Assembly (NCBI GenBank): GCA_019234295.1
Contig: JAFALK010000037.1
Coordinates: 1-64,000 of the forward strand
From: Roseateles sp.
GTDB lineage: Bacteria > Pseudomonadota > Gammaproteobacteria > Burkholderiales > Burkholderiaceae_C
Direction of reading: 5' to 3'
DNA: 64,000 nt
Shown: positions 9,301 to 18,292 of the stretch, piece after piece
Layout: every line of letters starts with the position of its first letter
Numbering within the stretch: position 1 is the stretch's first letter
Program-made: the position numbers and the translations under genes
The notes under the pieces: model-generated
Told to the model about the DNA's origin: nothing
Seen by the model: only the letters and a program-made list of their open reading frames with translations
Databases searched by the model: none

Positions 9301-10286
9301 GCTACCAGATCCGATTGACCCGAGGCGCCACCTTCACGGCCGGCGCCGAGCGCAGCCTGCTCGACTGCGCCGCCGATGCCGGCCGGCACTTGGCCCACAG
9401 CTGCCGCACGGGCCGCTGCGGAACCTGCAAGACCAGGCTCGTCGCCGGCTCTGTCAAGCGCATTGGCACCGATCTCTGGCTGTCGGAGCAGGACCGCGCG
9501 GACGGCTGGATCCTGACCTGCACGGACGCGGCCACCAGTGATTGCGAGCTCGACGCCGAAGACCTCGTGCGCCTGGCGGGCATCGACGTCCAGACCCACC
9601 CGGCGCGCATCGACGCGCTCGAGCGGCTGGCCGAAGACGTGGTGCACGTCGTGCTGCGTCTGCCGCCCCGGGCCGCGCTGCGCTACCTGCCGGGCCAGTA
9701 CGTCAACGTCATCCTCGCGCCCGGATTGCGCCGCGCGTATTCGCTGGCGCAGGCGCCGCGGGAAGACGGCCGGCTGGAGCTGCTGATCCGCAGGGTCAAC
9801 GGTGGCGCCATGAGTGCTTACTGGTTCGGGTCGGCCCAGGTGAACGACCTGCTGCGCATCGAGGGTCCGCGCGGCAGCTTCTTCCTGCGCGACACCGCGG
9901 GCGCGGACCTCGTGTTCCTGGCGACCGGCACGGGCATCGCACCGTTTCGCGCCATGCTGACCGAGCTTGCCGCGCTCCCGGGCGAGGCGCAGCCACGCTC
10001 GACCACCCTGCTCTGGGGCGGCCGGCAGCCCGAAGACCACTTTCTACCGCCCCCCGAACTGGCTGCGCTGAACTACATCCCCGTGCTGTCCCGTGCGGGT
10101 GCTGGATGGGGCGGCGCACGCGGCCACGTGCAGGACGTGCTACTGGCCGGCGGGCTCGATCCGAGCCATGCCCAGGTCTATGCCTGCGGCTCTCAGGCCA
10201 TGATCGTCAGTGCACAGACGGCGTTAGCAGCCGTCGGATTGCCGGGCAATTCCTTTTATTCGGACGCCTTCGTTCCCTCAGAATAG
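9297..10286 (+). CDS. ddhD: CDP-6-deoxy-delta-3,4-glucoseen reductase (E3)
   Basis: 329 residues from a GTG start that overlaps the previous stop as GTGA. The N-terminal plant-type ferredoxin domain has C36-x4-C41-x2-C44-x30-C75. It is followed by a ferredoxin-NADP reductase-like module: an FAD-binding RAYSLAQ, a nucleotide-binding FLATGTGIAPFRAM and a C-terminal VYACGSQAMI. This architecture is that of AscD/DdhD/RfbI, which passes electrons from NADH to the E1 dehydrase so that the C3 hydroxyl of CDP-4-keto-6-deoxyglucose is removed. Gene order ddhD-ddhA-ddhB-ddhC is the same as in Yersinia and Salmonella O-antigen loci, which strengthens the call. Confidence 0.9.
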   Translation: MSYQIRLTRGATFTAGAERSLLDCAADAGRHLAHSCRTGRCGTCKTRLVAGSVKRIGTDLWLSEQDRADGWILTCTDAATSDCELDAEDLVRLAGIDVQTHPARIDALERLAEDVVHVVLRLPPRAALRYLPGQYVNVILAPGLRRAYSLAQAPREDGRLELLIRRVNGGAMSAYWFGSAQVNDLLRIEGPRGSFFLRDTAGADLVFLATGTGIAPFRAMLTELAALPGEAQPRSTTLLWGGRQPEDHFLPPPELAALNYIPVLSRAGAGWGGARGHVQDVLLAGGLDPSHAQVYACGSQAMIVSAQTALAAVGLPGNSFYSDAFVPSE

Positions 10287-10312
10287 AGGGTCGAAAACCG
10301 CCTGTGTTTCCC

Positions 10313-11086
10313 ATGAAAGCTGTCATTCTTGCCGGTGGCCTCGGCACGCGCTTGTCCGAGGAAACGACGATCCGACCCAAGCCCATGGTCGAGATCGGCG
10401 GCCGCCCCATCCTGTGGCACATCCTCAAGATGTACTCCCACCACGGCGTCAACGACTTCGTGATCTGCTGTGGCTACAAGGGCTTCCTCATCAAGGAATA
10501 CTTCTCCAACTACTTCTTGCACATGTCCGACGTGACCTTCGACATGCGCTCCAATCGGATGGACGTGCACCACAAGCGTGCCGAGCCCTGGAACATCACC
10601 CTCGTCGATACCGGTGACCACTCCATGACCGGCGGCCGGGTGAAGCGCATCGCCAAGTACGTGGAAAACGACGAGGCCTTCTGTCTCACCTATGGTGACG
10701 GCGTCGCCGACGTAGACATCAGCCGCAGCATCGAGTTCCACCGAGCCCATGGCAAGAAGGCCACGCTGACGGCGACCTACCCGCCCGCACGTTTCGGCGT
10801 CATCGACCTTCAGGGCCAGCAGGTGCGCCGCTTCGTGGAAAAGCCGCGCGGCGAAGGCGGCCTCATCAACGGCGGCTTCTTTGTGCTGAACCCGTCCGTG
10901 CTGGACCTGATCAAGGGTGACGACACGGTCTGGGAACAGGAGCCGCTGGCCGCGCTGGCCGAGCAGGGCGAGCTCATGGCCTTTGAGCACCACGGATTCT
11001 TCCAGCCGATGGACACGCTGCGCGACCGCGTCTTGCTCGATGAACTGTGGGCCGGCAACAAGGCGCCCTGGAAGGTTTGGGAGTGA
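10313..11086 (+). CDS. rfbF: Glucose-1-phosphate cytidylyltransferase
   Basis: 257 residues, the usual length. It opens MKAVILAGGLGTRLSEET, the nucleotidyltransferase signature, and has RPKPMVEIGG, YGDGVADVD, the VEKP motif and GGFFV. It makes CDP-glucose from CTP and glucose-1-phosphate, the first committed step to CDP-3,6-dideoxyhexoses (the DdhA step). A 26-base gap separates it from ddhD, and its stop overlaps the start of rfbG. Confidence 0.95.
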   Translation: MKAVILAGGLGTRLSEETTIRPKPMVEIGGRPILWHILKMYSHHGVNDFVICCGYKGFLIKEYFSNYFLHMSDVTFDMRSNRMDVHHKRAEPWNITLVDTGDHSMTGGRVKRIAKYVENDEAFCLTYGDGVADVDISRSIEFHRAHGKKATLTATYPPARFGVIDLQGQQVRRFVEKPRGEGGLINGGFFVLNPSVLDLIKGDDTVWEQEPLAALAEQGELMAFEHHGFFQPMDTLRDRVLLDELWAGNKAPWKVWE

Positions 11087-12150
11087 ATGCCGAATTTTGG
11101 GCCGGGAAAAAAGTCCTCCTGACCGGCCACACGGGCTTCAAGGGTGGCTGGCTCTCCCTATGGCTGCAGTCGCTGGGCGCTGAAGTCACCGGTTATGCGC
11201 TCGAAGCGCCGACCACCCCCGCTCTCTTCAACGAGGCCCGCGTGGCCGAGGGCATGCACCATGTGATCGGAGACATCCGTGACCTGGCCGCCGTGCAGGC
11301 CGTGTTCGCGCAGGCCCGGCCCGAGATCGTTATCCACCTGGCGGCCCAGCCCTTGGTGCGACTCTCGTACCAGCAACCCGTGGAGACGTACGCCACCAAC
11401 GTGCTGGGCACAGTCCATGTGCTGGAGGCCGCGCGGCAGTCCAAGAGCGTGCGGGCCATCGTCAACGTCACCACCGACAAGTGCTACGAGAACATGGAGC
11501 GCGATGCGGGCTACCGCGAAGATGAGCCCATGGGGGGCCACGACCCCTACAGCAACAGCAAGGGCTGTTCGGAACTCGTGACCGCCGCCTACCGCAAGAG
11601 CTTCCTGGCCCATGCCCAGGTGGGTCTGGCGTCGGCCCGAGCCGGCAACGTGATCGGCGGTGGCGACTGGGCGCTGGACCGCCTGGTGCCCGACATACTG
11701 CGCGCGCTCGAACAGGGCCAGCCCGTCAAGATCCGCAATCCGCACGCGATCCGGCCCTGGCAGCATGTGCTGGAGCCGCTCTCGGGCTACCTGCTGCTGG
11801 CCGAGCGCCTCTATGAGCACGGCCAGCAGGACGCCGAGGGCTGGAACTTCGGCCCGCGCGACGACGACGCCAAGCCCGTGCAGTGGATCGTCGAGCGCAT
11901 GTGCGAGGCCTGGGGGCGGTATGACAATTCAAGCGCGCGCTGGCAGCTCCAGCCCGGCGAGCACCCGCACGAGGCCCATTACCTCAAGCTAGACATTGCC
12001 AAGGCGTGCAGCCGCCTTGGCTGGGCACCGCGCTGGTCGCTGGACCAGGCGCTCGAGCGCATCATTGCCTGGCACCAGGCCTGGCGCTCGGGCGCGGACA
12101 TGCGCGCCCTGTGCCTGAACCAGATTTCGCAATTCCAGAGTTCCCCATGA
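11083..12150 (+). CDS. rfbG: CDP-glucose 4,6-dehydratase
   Basis: 355 residues from a GTG start that forms a GTGA overlap with rfbF. The extended-SDR nucleotide motif [11 protein letters not shown] is typical of CDP-glucose dehydratase, and the catalytic tyrosine-lysine pair is [23 protein letters not shown] is also diagnostic. It converts CDP-glucose to CDP-4-keto-6-deoxyglucose using bound NAD (the DdhB step). Its stop overlaps the start of the next gene as ATGA. Confidence 0.95.
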   Translation: MNAEFWAGKKVLLTGHTGFKGGWLSLWLQSLGAEVTGYALEAPTTPALFNEARVAEGMHHVIGDIRDLAAVQAVFAQARPEIVIHLAAQPLVRLSYQQPVETYATNVLGTVHVLEAARQSKSVRAIVNVTTDKCYENMERDAGYREDEPMGGHDPYSNSKGCSELVTAAYRKSFLAHAQVGLASARAGNVIGGGDWALDRLVPDILRALEQGQPVKIRNPHAIRPWQHVLEPLSGYLLLAERLYEHGQQDAEGWNFGPRDDDAKPVQWIVERMCEAWGRYDNSSARWQLQPGEHPHEAHYLKLDIAKACSRLGWAPRWSLDQALERIIAWHQAWRSGADMRALCLNQISQFQSSP

Positions 12151-13496
12151 GTCAGTCCGTCAATTTCAATCCGCAGCTCGACAAGCTTCGCAGCCAGATC
12201 GGCGATCTGGTCCAGCAGTACGCCGACATCGTCTACGCGCCCAAGCCCTTCGTGCCTGGCCAGAGCGTGGTGCCCGTTTCCGGCAAAGTGCTCGGTGCAA
12301 AAGAGCTGCAGCTGATGATCGAGGCCTCGCTCGACGGCTGGCTGACCACGGGCCGCTTCAACGCCGAGTTCGAGCGCCGCCTCGCTGCTTTCATCGGCGT
12401 GGAGCACTGCATCACCGTCAACTCCGGTTCCTCGGCCAATCTCGTGGCCTTCTCGACCCTCACCTCGACGAGGCTCGGCGAGCGCGCCATCAAGCCCGGC
12501 GACGAGGTGATCGGGGTGGCCGCCGGCTTCCCCACGACCGTCAACCCGATCCTTCAGTTCGGTGCCGTGCCGGTCTTCGTGGACGTGGACCTGGCCACGC
12601 ACAACATCGACGCCTCGCTGATCGAGGCTGCCATCTCGCCCAAGACCAAGGCCATCATGCTGGCCCACAGCCTGGGCAACCCCTTCAACCTCGACGTCGT
12701 CACGGCACTGTGCAAGAAGCACAACTTGTGGCTGGTGGAGGACTGCTGCGATGCGCTCGGCGCCACCTACCGTGGCCAAAAGGTCGGCACCTTTGGCGAC
12801 ATCGGCACCCTCTCCTTTTACCCCGCCCACCACATCACCATGGGCGAAGGTGGCGCGGTCTTCACCAACAACGCCGAGCTCAAGCTGATCGCCGAGAGTT
12901 TCCGCGACTGGGGCCGCGACTGCTATTGCGCCCCCGGCAAGGACAACACCTGCAACAAGCGCTTTTGCTGGAGCTCCAAGGAACTCGGCGGCGACCTGCC
13001 CGAGGGCTACGACCACAAATACACCTACAGCCACCTGGGCTACAACCTCAAGATCACCGACATGCAGGCCGCCTGCGCCCTGGCCCAGCTGGACCGCGTG
13101 GACGAGTTCATCGCCAAGCGGCGCGCGAATTTCGCGCATCTCAAGAACCGACTGCAAAGTTGCACCGATTTTCTGCACCTGCCCGAGGCCACGCCACATT
13201 CCGAGCCGAGCTGGTTCGGCTTCCCGCTGATCCTCAAAGAGAGCAGCGGGGCCAAGCGCGCCGACCTCATCAACTACTTGGAGCAGAACAGGATCGGCAC
13301 CCGCTTGCTCTTCGCCGGCAACCTGACCAAGCAGCCCTATATGGCCGGCCGCAACTACCGCGTGGCCTCCAGCCTGGCCAACAGCGACGTGGTCATGAAC
13401 CAGACCTTCTGGCTCGGCACATTCCCGGGTCTCGACGTGCCGCAGCTGGACTTCATCGCCGAGAAGATCGAAGAGTTCTTCGGCATCGGCTTCTGA
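12147..13496 (+). CDS. rfbH: CDP-4-keto-6-deoxy-D-glucose 3-dehydrase (E1)
   Basis: 449 residues of the DegT/DnrJ/EryC1/StrS aminotransferase fold. The PLP lysine is replaced by histidine in [14 protein letters not shown] (H228), the hallmark of the PMP-dependent E1 dehydrase. The [2Fe-2S] cysteines follow the family spacing exactly: C201-x57-C259-x1-C261-x7-C269. With DdhD it removes the C3 oxygen to give CDP-4-keto-3,6-dideoxyglucose (the DdhC step). The start overlaps the preceding stop (ATGA). All key residues are present, so the pathway looks functional. Confidence 0.95.
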   Translation: MSQSVNFNPQLDKLRSQIGDLVQQYADIVYAPKPFVPGQSVVPVSGKVLGAKELQLMIEASLDGWLTTGRFNAEFERRLAAFIGVEHCITVNSGSSANLVAFSTLTSTRLGERAIKPGDEVIGVAAGFPTTVNPILQFGAVPVFVDVDLATHNIDASLIEAAISPKTKAIMLAHSLGNPFNLDVVTALCKKHNLWLVEDCCDALGATYRGQKVGTFGDIGTLSFYPAHHITMGEGGAVFTNNAELKLIAESFRDWGRDCYCAPGKDNTCNKRFCWSSKELGGDLPEGYDHKYTYSHLGYNLKITDMQAACALAQLDRVDEFIAKRRANFAHLKNRLQSCTDFLHLPEATPHSEPSWFGFPLILKESSGAKRADLINYLEQNRIGTRLLFAGNLTKQPYMAGRNYRVASSLANSDVVMNQTFWLGTFPGLDVPQLDFIAEKIEEFFGIGF

Positions 13497-13498
13497 TC

Positions 13499-14572
13499 AT
13501 GCAGGGCCAGCGCATGCCAGACATTCGGTCCGAGGACGTGACGGCCATCCTCTCCCGGGAGCTGCATTGGGAGCGCCTGGCGGGATGCCGGGTGCTGGTC
13601 AGTGGCGCGGGCGGCTTTCTGGGCGGCTACCTGGTGCGCAGCCTGCTGGCCTTGAATCATCTTGGCAAGCTGGACCGCCCCGTCACCGTGGTCGCGATGG
13701 TCCGCAATCTTGATCGCGCCCGCGCCGGTCTTGGCAGCCTAGCCGCCGACCCGCAGCTCGAGCTGCTCGAATGGGACCTCAACCGCATTGCCGTGCCCAC
13801 CATCGGCCCGTGCCAGTACGTGCTGCACGCCGCCAGCCAGGCGAGCCCCCGCTTCTACGGCAGCGACCCGGTCGGCACCCTGCTGCCCAATGCCATCGGC
13901 ACGGCCGCCCTGCTGGAGGCGTGGCAGCGTCAGAGTGAAGATCCGCGCGGCTTCTTGTTCGTCAGCAGCAGCGAGGTCTATGGCGCTGTGTCCGACGACC
14001 GCGCGCTGACCGAATCTGCCTACGGCGTCCTCGATCCTGCCACCGTGCGCGCCTGCTATGCGGAGAGCAAACGCCTCGGCGAGACCTTGTGCGTGAGCTG
14101 GAACCGGCAGTACGGATCACCGACCTTTATCGTCCGCCCTTTCCACACCTATGGACCGGGCCTGCAGGCCGACGACGGCCGCGTCTTCGCCGACTTCGTC
14201 TTCAATGTGCTGCGGGGCGAAAACATCGTCATGGCGAGTGACGGCGCGGCGCGGCGAGCGTTTTGCTATGCCTCGGATGCCGTTGCCGGCTTCTTCACCG
14301 TGCTGCTGCGGGGCGAAGCGGCCGTGCCGTACAACGTGGCCAATCCGGCCGGCGAGCTGTCGATCATGGAACTGGCCGAATTGATGGTGAGCCTATACCC
14401 AGAGAAGCAGTTGATGGTCGAGCGCCGCGCGCGGCAGGACAACAGCGCCTACCTCTCGAGTACCTTCAATCGCCTGGTGCCCGACGTGAGTCGGATCCAG
14501 GCTCTCGGATGGAATCCCCGGGTGGCTCCGGCCGAGGGGTTCCGCCGCATGATCGAGGCTTATCAAGCATGA
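13499..14572 (+). CDS. Extended SDR (NAD-dependent epimerase/dehydratase/reductase), likely acts on the dideoxy sugar
   Basis: 357 residues. VLVSGAGGFLGGYLVRSLL is the Rossmann glycine motif, FVSSSEVYG contains the catalytic Ser, and YAESK the Tyr-Lys pair. RPFHTYGPGLQ and a C-terminal NSAYLSSTFNRLVPDVSRIQ-type segment resemble sugar-nucleotide SDRs. In homologous loci the gene after ddhC encodes a C4 reductase or epimerase (paratose, abequose or ascarylose synthase), so this is the natural candidate for fixing C4. It could instead be a dehydratase working on a separate precursor. An in-frame ATG at 13514 is an alternative start. Confidence 0.75.
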   Translation: MQGQRMPDIRSEDVTAILSRELHWERLAGCRVLVSGAGGFLGGYLVRSLLALNHLGKLDRPVTVVAMVRNLDRARAGLGSLAADPQLELLEWDLNRIAVPTIGPCQYVLHAASQASPRFYGSDPVGTLLPNAIGTAALLEAWQRQSEDPRGFLFVSSSEVYGAVSDDRALTESAYGVLDPATVRACYAESKRLGETLCVSWNRQYGSPTFIVRPFHTYGPGLQADDGRVFADFVFNVLRGENIVMASDGAARRAFCYASDAVAGFFTVLLRGEAAVPYNVANPAGELSIMELAELMVSLYPEKQLMVERRARQDNSAYLSSTFNRLVPDVSRIQALGWNPRVAPAEGFRRMIEAYQA

Positions 14573-15513
14573 CGCAGACACGCACACTGCAGACCCTGAA
14601 GGACGAGTTCTCAGCAGGCCAGCTTTCTAAGCCGGACTTCATCCGCGGCGCGCTGGAGCTTCATCGCCAGCTGTTCGACTACGTGGGCATCACCCGCAGC
14701 ACCGACGTCCGTGAGATCAGTATCACGCCGGAAGGCGTGAGCTTCCTCATCGGGGATGAGGGCATCCGATTGTTCGCGCCGCCGGACGAGGCCCGCGTCG
14801 CGCCGATCGAGATCATGAACTTCGATCACTATGAACCGGCCGAAACCCAGGTGATGGATCTGCTGACGCGCCAGGCGCGCCGGATCCTGGACGTCGGTGC
14901 CAACATTGGCTGGTACGCCGTGCGCTTTGCCAAGCGCCTGCCCGGGGCGCAGGTCCATGCCTTCGAACCCATGCCCCAGGCCCATGCCTATCTTCAGCGC
15001 AACGTGGCCGCCAACGGCATGGGGGCGCGTATCCACTGCTACAACTACGGCCTGTCCGAGGCGAACGGCAGTTTCGAATATTTCATCGCCCCGACCGGCG
15101 GCACCAACGCCTCGCTGCGAAACGTGGCGGCGGCCGCGGATGCGCGGCGGATCATGGGCCTGACGCTGACCCTGGATCAATGGTGTGCCAACCAGCAAAT
15201 CCAGCCGGATTTCATCAAATGCGATGTCGAAGGCGCCGAGCTGCTCGTGTTCCGCGGTGGCCGCGAGACCATCGCGCGCGATCGACCCATCGTCTTCGCC
15301 GAGCTCTTGCGCAAGTGGTCCAAGCCCTTCGGCTACCACCCGAGCGATGTACTGGCCTTCTTCAGTGAACTTGGCTATGCCTGCTACGCCGTCGGCGGCG
15401 CCGGCGTGCGCCGCTTGGAGGAAGTCACCGACGAAACCGAGGAAACGAACTATGCCTTCGTGCACCGTGAGGCGCACGCAGAATCGATCGCGCTGCTGGA
15501 ATCCCTGAAGTGA
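14569..15513 (+). CDS. FkbM-family methyltransferase
   Basis: 314 residues with an ATGA overlap to the SDR. The SAM site ILDVGANIGWYAVRFAKR is followed by VHAFEPMPQAHAYLQRNV, then TLDQWC and DFIKCDVEGAELLVFRGG, which together define the FkbM methyltransferase domain. These enzymes O-methylate sugars or polyketides. In this operon it probably decorates the dideoxy sugar or glycan. The first 80 residues precede the fold and have no recognised motif. Confidence 0.85.
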   Translation: MTQTRTLQTLKDEFSAGQLSKPDFIRGALELHRQLFDYVGITRSTDVREISITPEGVSFLIGDEGIRLFAPPDEARVAPIEIMNFDHYEPAETQVMDLLTRQARRILDVGANIGWYAVRFAKRLPGAQVHAFEPMPQAHAYLQRNVAANGMGARIHCYNYGLSEANGSFEYFIAPTGGTNASLRNVAAAADARRIMGLTLTLDQWCANQQIQPDFIKCDVEGAELLVFRGGRETIARDRPIVFAELLRKWSKPFGYHPSDVLAFFSELGYACYAVGGAGVRRLEEVTDETEETNYAFVHREAHAESIALLESLK

Positions 15514-16325
15514 CGACCTCCGCAGACACCTTCGCCCTGGCCCAGCGAATGCGGGCCCAGGCCCTGCGCATGGTGCATCGCGCACGCGCGTCCCACATCG
15601 GCTCGGCCCTCTCCATCTGCGACATCGTCGCGGTGCTCTATGGCGGCGTGCTGCACGTGGATCCCAAGCAGCCGGCAGCCGCACAGCGCGACCGCTTCAT
15701 CCTCAGCAAGGGGCACGCCTGCGTCGCGGTCTACGCGGCCCTGGCCGAGACCGGCTTCTTCCCAACCGAAGACCTGCTGAGCTATGGCCAGGACCATTCC
15801 GTGCTGATGAATCACATCAGCCACAAGGTAGCGGGCGTCGAGTTCTCGACCGGTTCGCTGGGCCATGGCTTGCCCTTCGGCACCGGCAAGGCCCTGGCAG
15901 CCAAGCGATCGGGCAAAGGCTGGCGCAGCTTCGTCCTGCTCAGCGACGGCGAACTCGGCGAAGGCTCCAACTGGGAGGCGCTGATGTTCGCGGCCCATCA
16001 CCAGCTGGACAATCTCGTCGCGGTCGTCGACTACAACAAGCTGCAAAGCCTCACGACGGTGGACAAGACGCTGCGCGTGGAGCCGCTGGCCGACAAGGTG
16101 CGCGCCTTCGGCTGGGCCGTTCGCGAGGTCGACGGCCACGATCATGCCGCGCTGGCCAAGCTGCTTGGCGCCGTCCCCTGGGAGCCCGGCAAGCCCTCGT
16201 TCCTGATCGCCCACACCATCAAGGGCAAGGGCGTGAGCTTCATGGAAAACAGCGTCGACTGGCACTACAAGTCCCCTTCGGCCGAACAGCTGGCGCAGGC
16301 ACTGGAGGAAATCGAGCGTGCGTAA
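15510..16325 (+). CDS. Split transketolase, N-terminal (TPP-binding) subunit
   Basis: 271 residues from a GTG start that overlaps the FkbM stop. It carries HIGSALSICDIVAVLYGG, the conserved SKGHACVAVYAAL, STGSLGHGLPFGTG and the thiamine-diphosphate/Mg motif GELGEGSNWEA with VVDYNKLQ. Such halves pair with a separate C-terminal half encoded just downstream. Because it is embedded in a sugar-nucleotide operon it is unlikely to be the central-metabolism enzyme. A C2 (ketol) transfer to a 4-keto sugar to make a branched chain is plausible. Confidence 0.88.
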   Translation: MTTSADTFALAQRMRAQALRMVHRARASHIGSALSICDIVAVLYGGVLHVDPKQPAAAQRDRFILSKGHACVAVYAALAETGFFPTEDLLSYGQDHSVLMNHISHKVAGVEFSTGSLGHGLPFGTGKALAAKRSGKGWRSFVLLSDGELGEGSNWEALMFAAHHQLDNLVAVVDYNKLQSLTTVDKTLRVEPLADKVRAFGWAVREVDGHDHAALAKLLGAVPWEPGKPSFLIAHTIKGKGVSFMENSVDWHYKSPSAEQLAQALEEIERA

Positions 16326-17205
16326 CGCCTTCATTCAAGAGTTGGTGGCCCTGGCCCGCCAGCATCCTCATATCGCCTTGATCGTCGGCGACCTCGGCTA
16401 CTCCGTCATCGAGCCCTTTGCCGACGAGTTCCCGGACCGGTTCATCAATGCCGGCGTTGCCGAGCAGAACATGACTGGCCTGGCCGCCGGCATGGCCTCC
16501 GAGGGGTACCACGTCTTCACCTACTCAATCGCCAACTTCCCGACCTTCCGCTGCGCGGAGCAAGTCCGCAACGACGTCGACTACCACCAGTTGCCCGTGA
16601 CCGTCGTCTCTGTCGGCGGGGGGCTCGCCTACGGCGCGCTCGGCTACTCGCACCACGCCGTGCAGGACTACGCGCTGATGCGCACGCTGCCCCATATGCT
16701 GATCGCTGCGCCCGGAGATCCCATGGAAGTCCGGGCCTGCCTGCGCTACCTGACGGCTCATCCGGGGCCGTCCTACCTGCGCCTGGGCAAAGCCGGCGAG
16801 CCGTGCTTTCATAGCGCGGTTCCGGAGCTGGCGCCGGGCCGGTGGCTGCCGGTGGCAGAGGGCTCCAGCGCAGAGGCCGGAACGCTGCTGACGACAGGAG
16901 CAACGCTCGATCTGGCCATGCGACAACATGCCAAGGCCGAAGGCCCGAAGCCGGCCGTCCACTCGCTACCGCTGTGGGGCATGGCCAGCAAGCCCTTGCA
17001 AGCGGGTCAGATTGCCAGGTACCAGCGCGTCGTGACCCTGGAGGATCACCTGCAGGACGGAGGCTTCGGCTCCTGGCTCATGGAGTCCGCTCTCGCCATG
17101 CCCGAGCTGTTGCCGCGCATCGCCTGCAAAGCCCTCGACGCCCGCGTGTGCGGCACGGTGGGCTCGCAGGCCGAGCTCAACGCGCTCGGAGGTCTCGTCT
17201 CATGA
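16318..17205 (+). CDS. Split transketolase, C-terminal (pyrimidine-binding) subunit
   Basis: 295 residues from a GTG start; it overlaps the partner subunit by 8 bases, implying stoichiometric translation. Features are the PYR-domain RFINAGVAEQNMTGLAAGMA, with the Glu that activates thiamine, then GGLAYGALGYSHHAVQDYALM and a C-terminal transketolase domain (VTLEDHLQDGGFGS). It is the last gene of the sugar operon. Together with the upstream half it should form a complete thiamine-dependent transketolase-like enzyme. Confidence 0.88.
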   Translation: MRNAFIQELVALARQHPHIALIVGDLGYSVIEPFADEFPDRFINAGVAEQNMTGLAAGMASEGYHVFTYSIANFPTFRCAEQVRNDVDYHQLPVTVVSVGGGLAYGALGYSHHAVQDYALMRTLPHMLIAAPGDPMEVRACLRYLTAHPGPSYLRLGKAGEPCFHSAVPELAPGRWLPVAEGSSAEAGTLLTTGATLDLAMRQHAKAEGPKPAVHSLPLWGMASKPLQAGQIARYQRVVTLEDHLQDGGFGSWLMESALAMPELLPRIACKALDARVCGTVGSQAELNALGGLVS

Positions 17206-17310
17206 GACCTAGCTCGACTCACTAGCAAATCCTGGTCGATTCGGGAATTGATCTGCCGGATTCAATCCCCCAGCTCGTAGCCCGTGCTGCGTCAAGTTTT
17301 GGCTGAGAGA

Positions 17311-18084
17311 CTACTTACTCGCAATAAGGTCCATGCCCTTGGCTTGGATGGCTTCCAGCGCTTGAGGTCCCACAAGCAAATGAAGTATGGTCTTGGCAGA
17401 ATCAGTGTTCCCGGCTCGAGAAGCCAAGGCAGCGGAAAAGACAAAGGTACGTTCAAATTCGGCTGGCAACGGGATAAATTGAACCCCGGGGACGGCGAGA
17501 ATTTCGTGCTTGGGTTGGGCCGCCATGTCGGCCTCGCCCCGAGCAATGAACTCGGAATTTGAGCCGCCATTGTTCAATTTGAGCTTTGGCCCGACCTGCT
17601 CCGTGATGCCAAGGCGCTTGAACACTTCGATGATGTAGGGGCCGCTGACGCCACCCAACGCCGGGTCCGTAATGGCGATGGATTTGGCTGCAAGAAAAGC
17701 CTGCCTGAGGGCGTCGGCCGACGTGATATTCGGCTTCGCCGCATCGGCCCGCACACCAAGGCCCATGGGGCTCTGGGCCAGATCGACCAACGTGCCCTTA
17801 ACGACGTTGCCATCAGCCAGGACCTTGTCAAGGACCACCCGAGGCAAGACGACCAAATCGACGCTTTCGCCGTTCAGAATGCGCTTTCTGAGGACGCCTG
17901 CTTCGTCGAAACTCAATGCAATTTCCTGGCCGACTGCACGCTCCAGCTGGGGACGCAATTCGGTCAGGACCGCTCGCATACCGTTGGCGCACAGCACCTT
18001 GATTTCATCGGCATGCGCGTCAGCACCCTGTATGCCAACCAGCCACACCAAGCTCGCAAAGACGGCGACTACTCGAGGGAACAT
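17311..18084 (-). CDS. Periplasmic substrate-binding protein, ModA-like (orphan)
   Basis: 257 residues with a Sec signal peptide (MFPRVVAVFASLVWLVGIQGADAHA). The mature part begins EIKVLCANGMRAVLTELRPQLER, close to the molybdate/tungstate-binding ModA fold, and later has DPALGGVSGPYIIEVFKRLGI. No ABC permease or ATPase lies nearby, so its ligand and partner are unknown; many orphan ModA-like proteins are of unproven specificity. It is transcribed away from a spacer carrying a perfect 13-bp tandem repeat. Confidence 0.75.
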   Translation of the reverse strand: MFPRVVAVFASLVWLVGIQGADAHADEIKVLCANGMRAVLTELRPQLERAVGQEIALSFDEAGVLRKRILNGESVDLVVLPRVVLDKVLADGNVVKGTLVDLAQSPMGLGVRADAAKPNITSADALRQAFLAAKSIAITDPALGGVSGPYIIEVFKRLGITEQVGPKLKLNNGGSNSEFIARGEADMAAQPKHEILAVPGVQFIPLPAEFERTFVFSAALASRAGNTDSAKTILHLLVGPQALEAIQAKGMDLIASK

Positions 18085-18123
18085 GGCCAGTCTCCTTCAA
18101 GGCGAAAGCAATCTGCCTCACCT

Positions 18124-18149
18124 GAATGCGCTATAGGAATGCGCTATAG
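18124..18149. repeat. Perfect 13-bp tandem duplication upstream of the binding-protein gene
   Basis: GAATGCGCTATAG occurs twice head to tail (18124-18136 and 18137-18149), 40-65 bases before the minus-strand start at 18084. On the minus strand each copy offers a TATAGC-like -10 element. It may be a duplicated promoter element or operator. Confidence 0.7.
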
Positions 18150-18292
18150 CTGCGCAAGCCAGTCTATCGGCGGCACCAGCGTGGTTCCTGGGAATATTCA
18201 CGATGCGGACACCGGTCGGCGCGATTGCTGCATCGACCGTCCTAAAGTGAAGCGCAATCGGATATGCGTGACGCGAAAAATGCTTGCCTCCG

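Noticed and set aside
17255-17285. Possible att site (attcaatcccccagctc) resembling the tmRNA 3' end
   Set aside because: It shares only about 10 bases with ttcaatcccc at 20411 and is in the opposite orientation to ssrA, so it is not a convincing direct-repeat pair.
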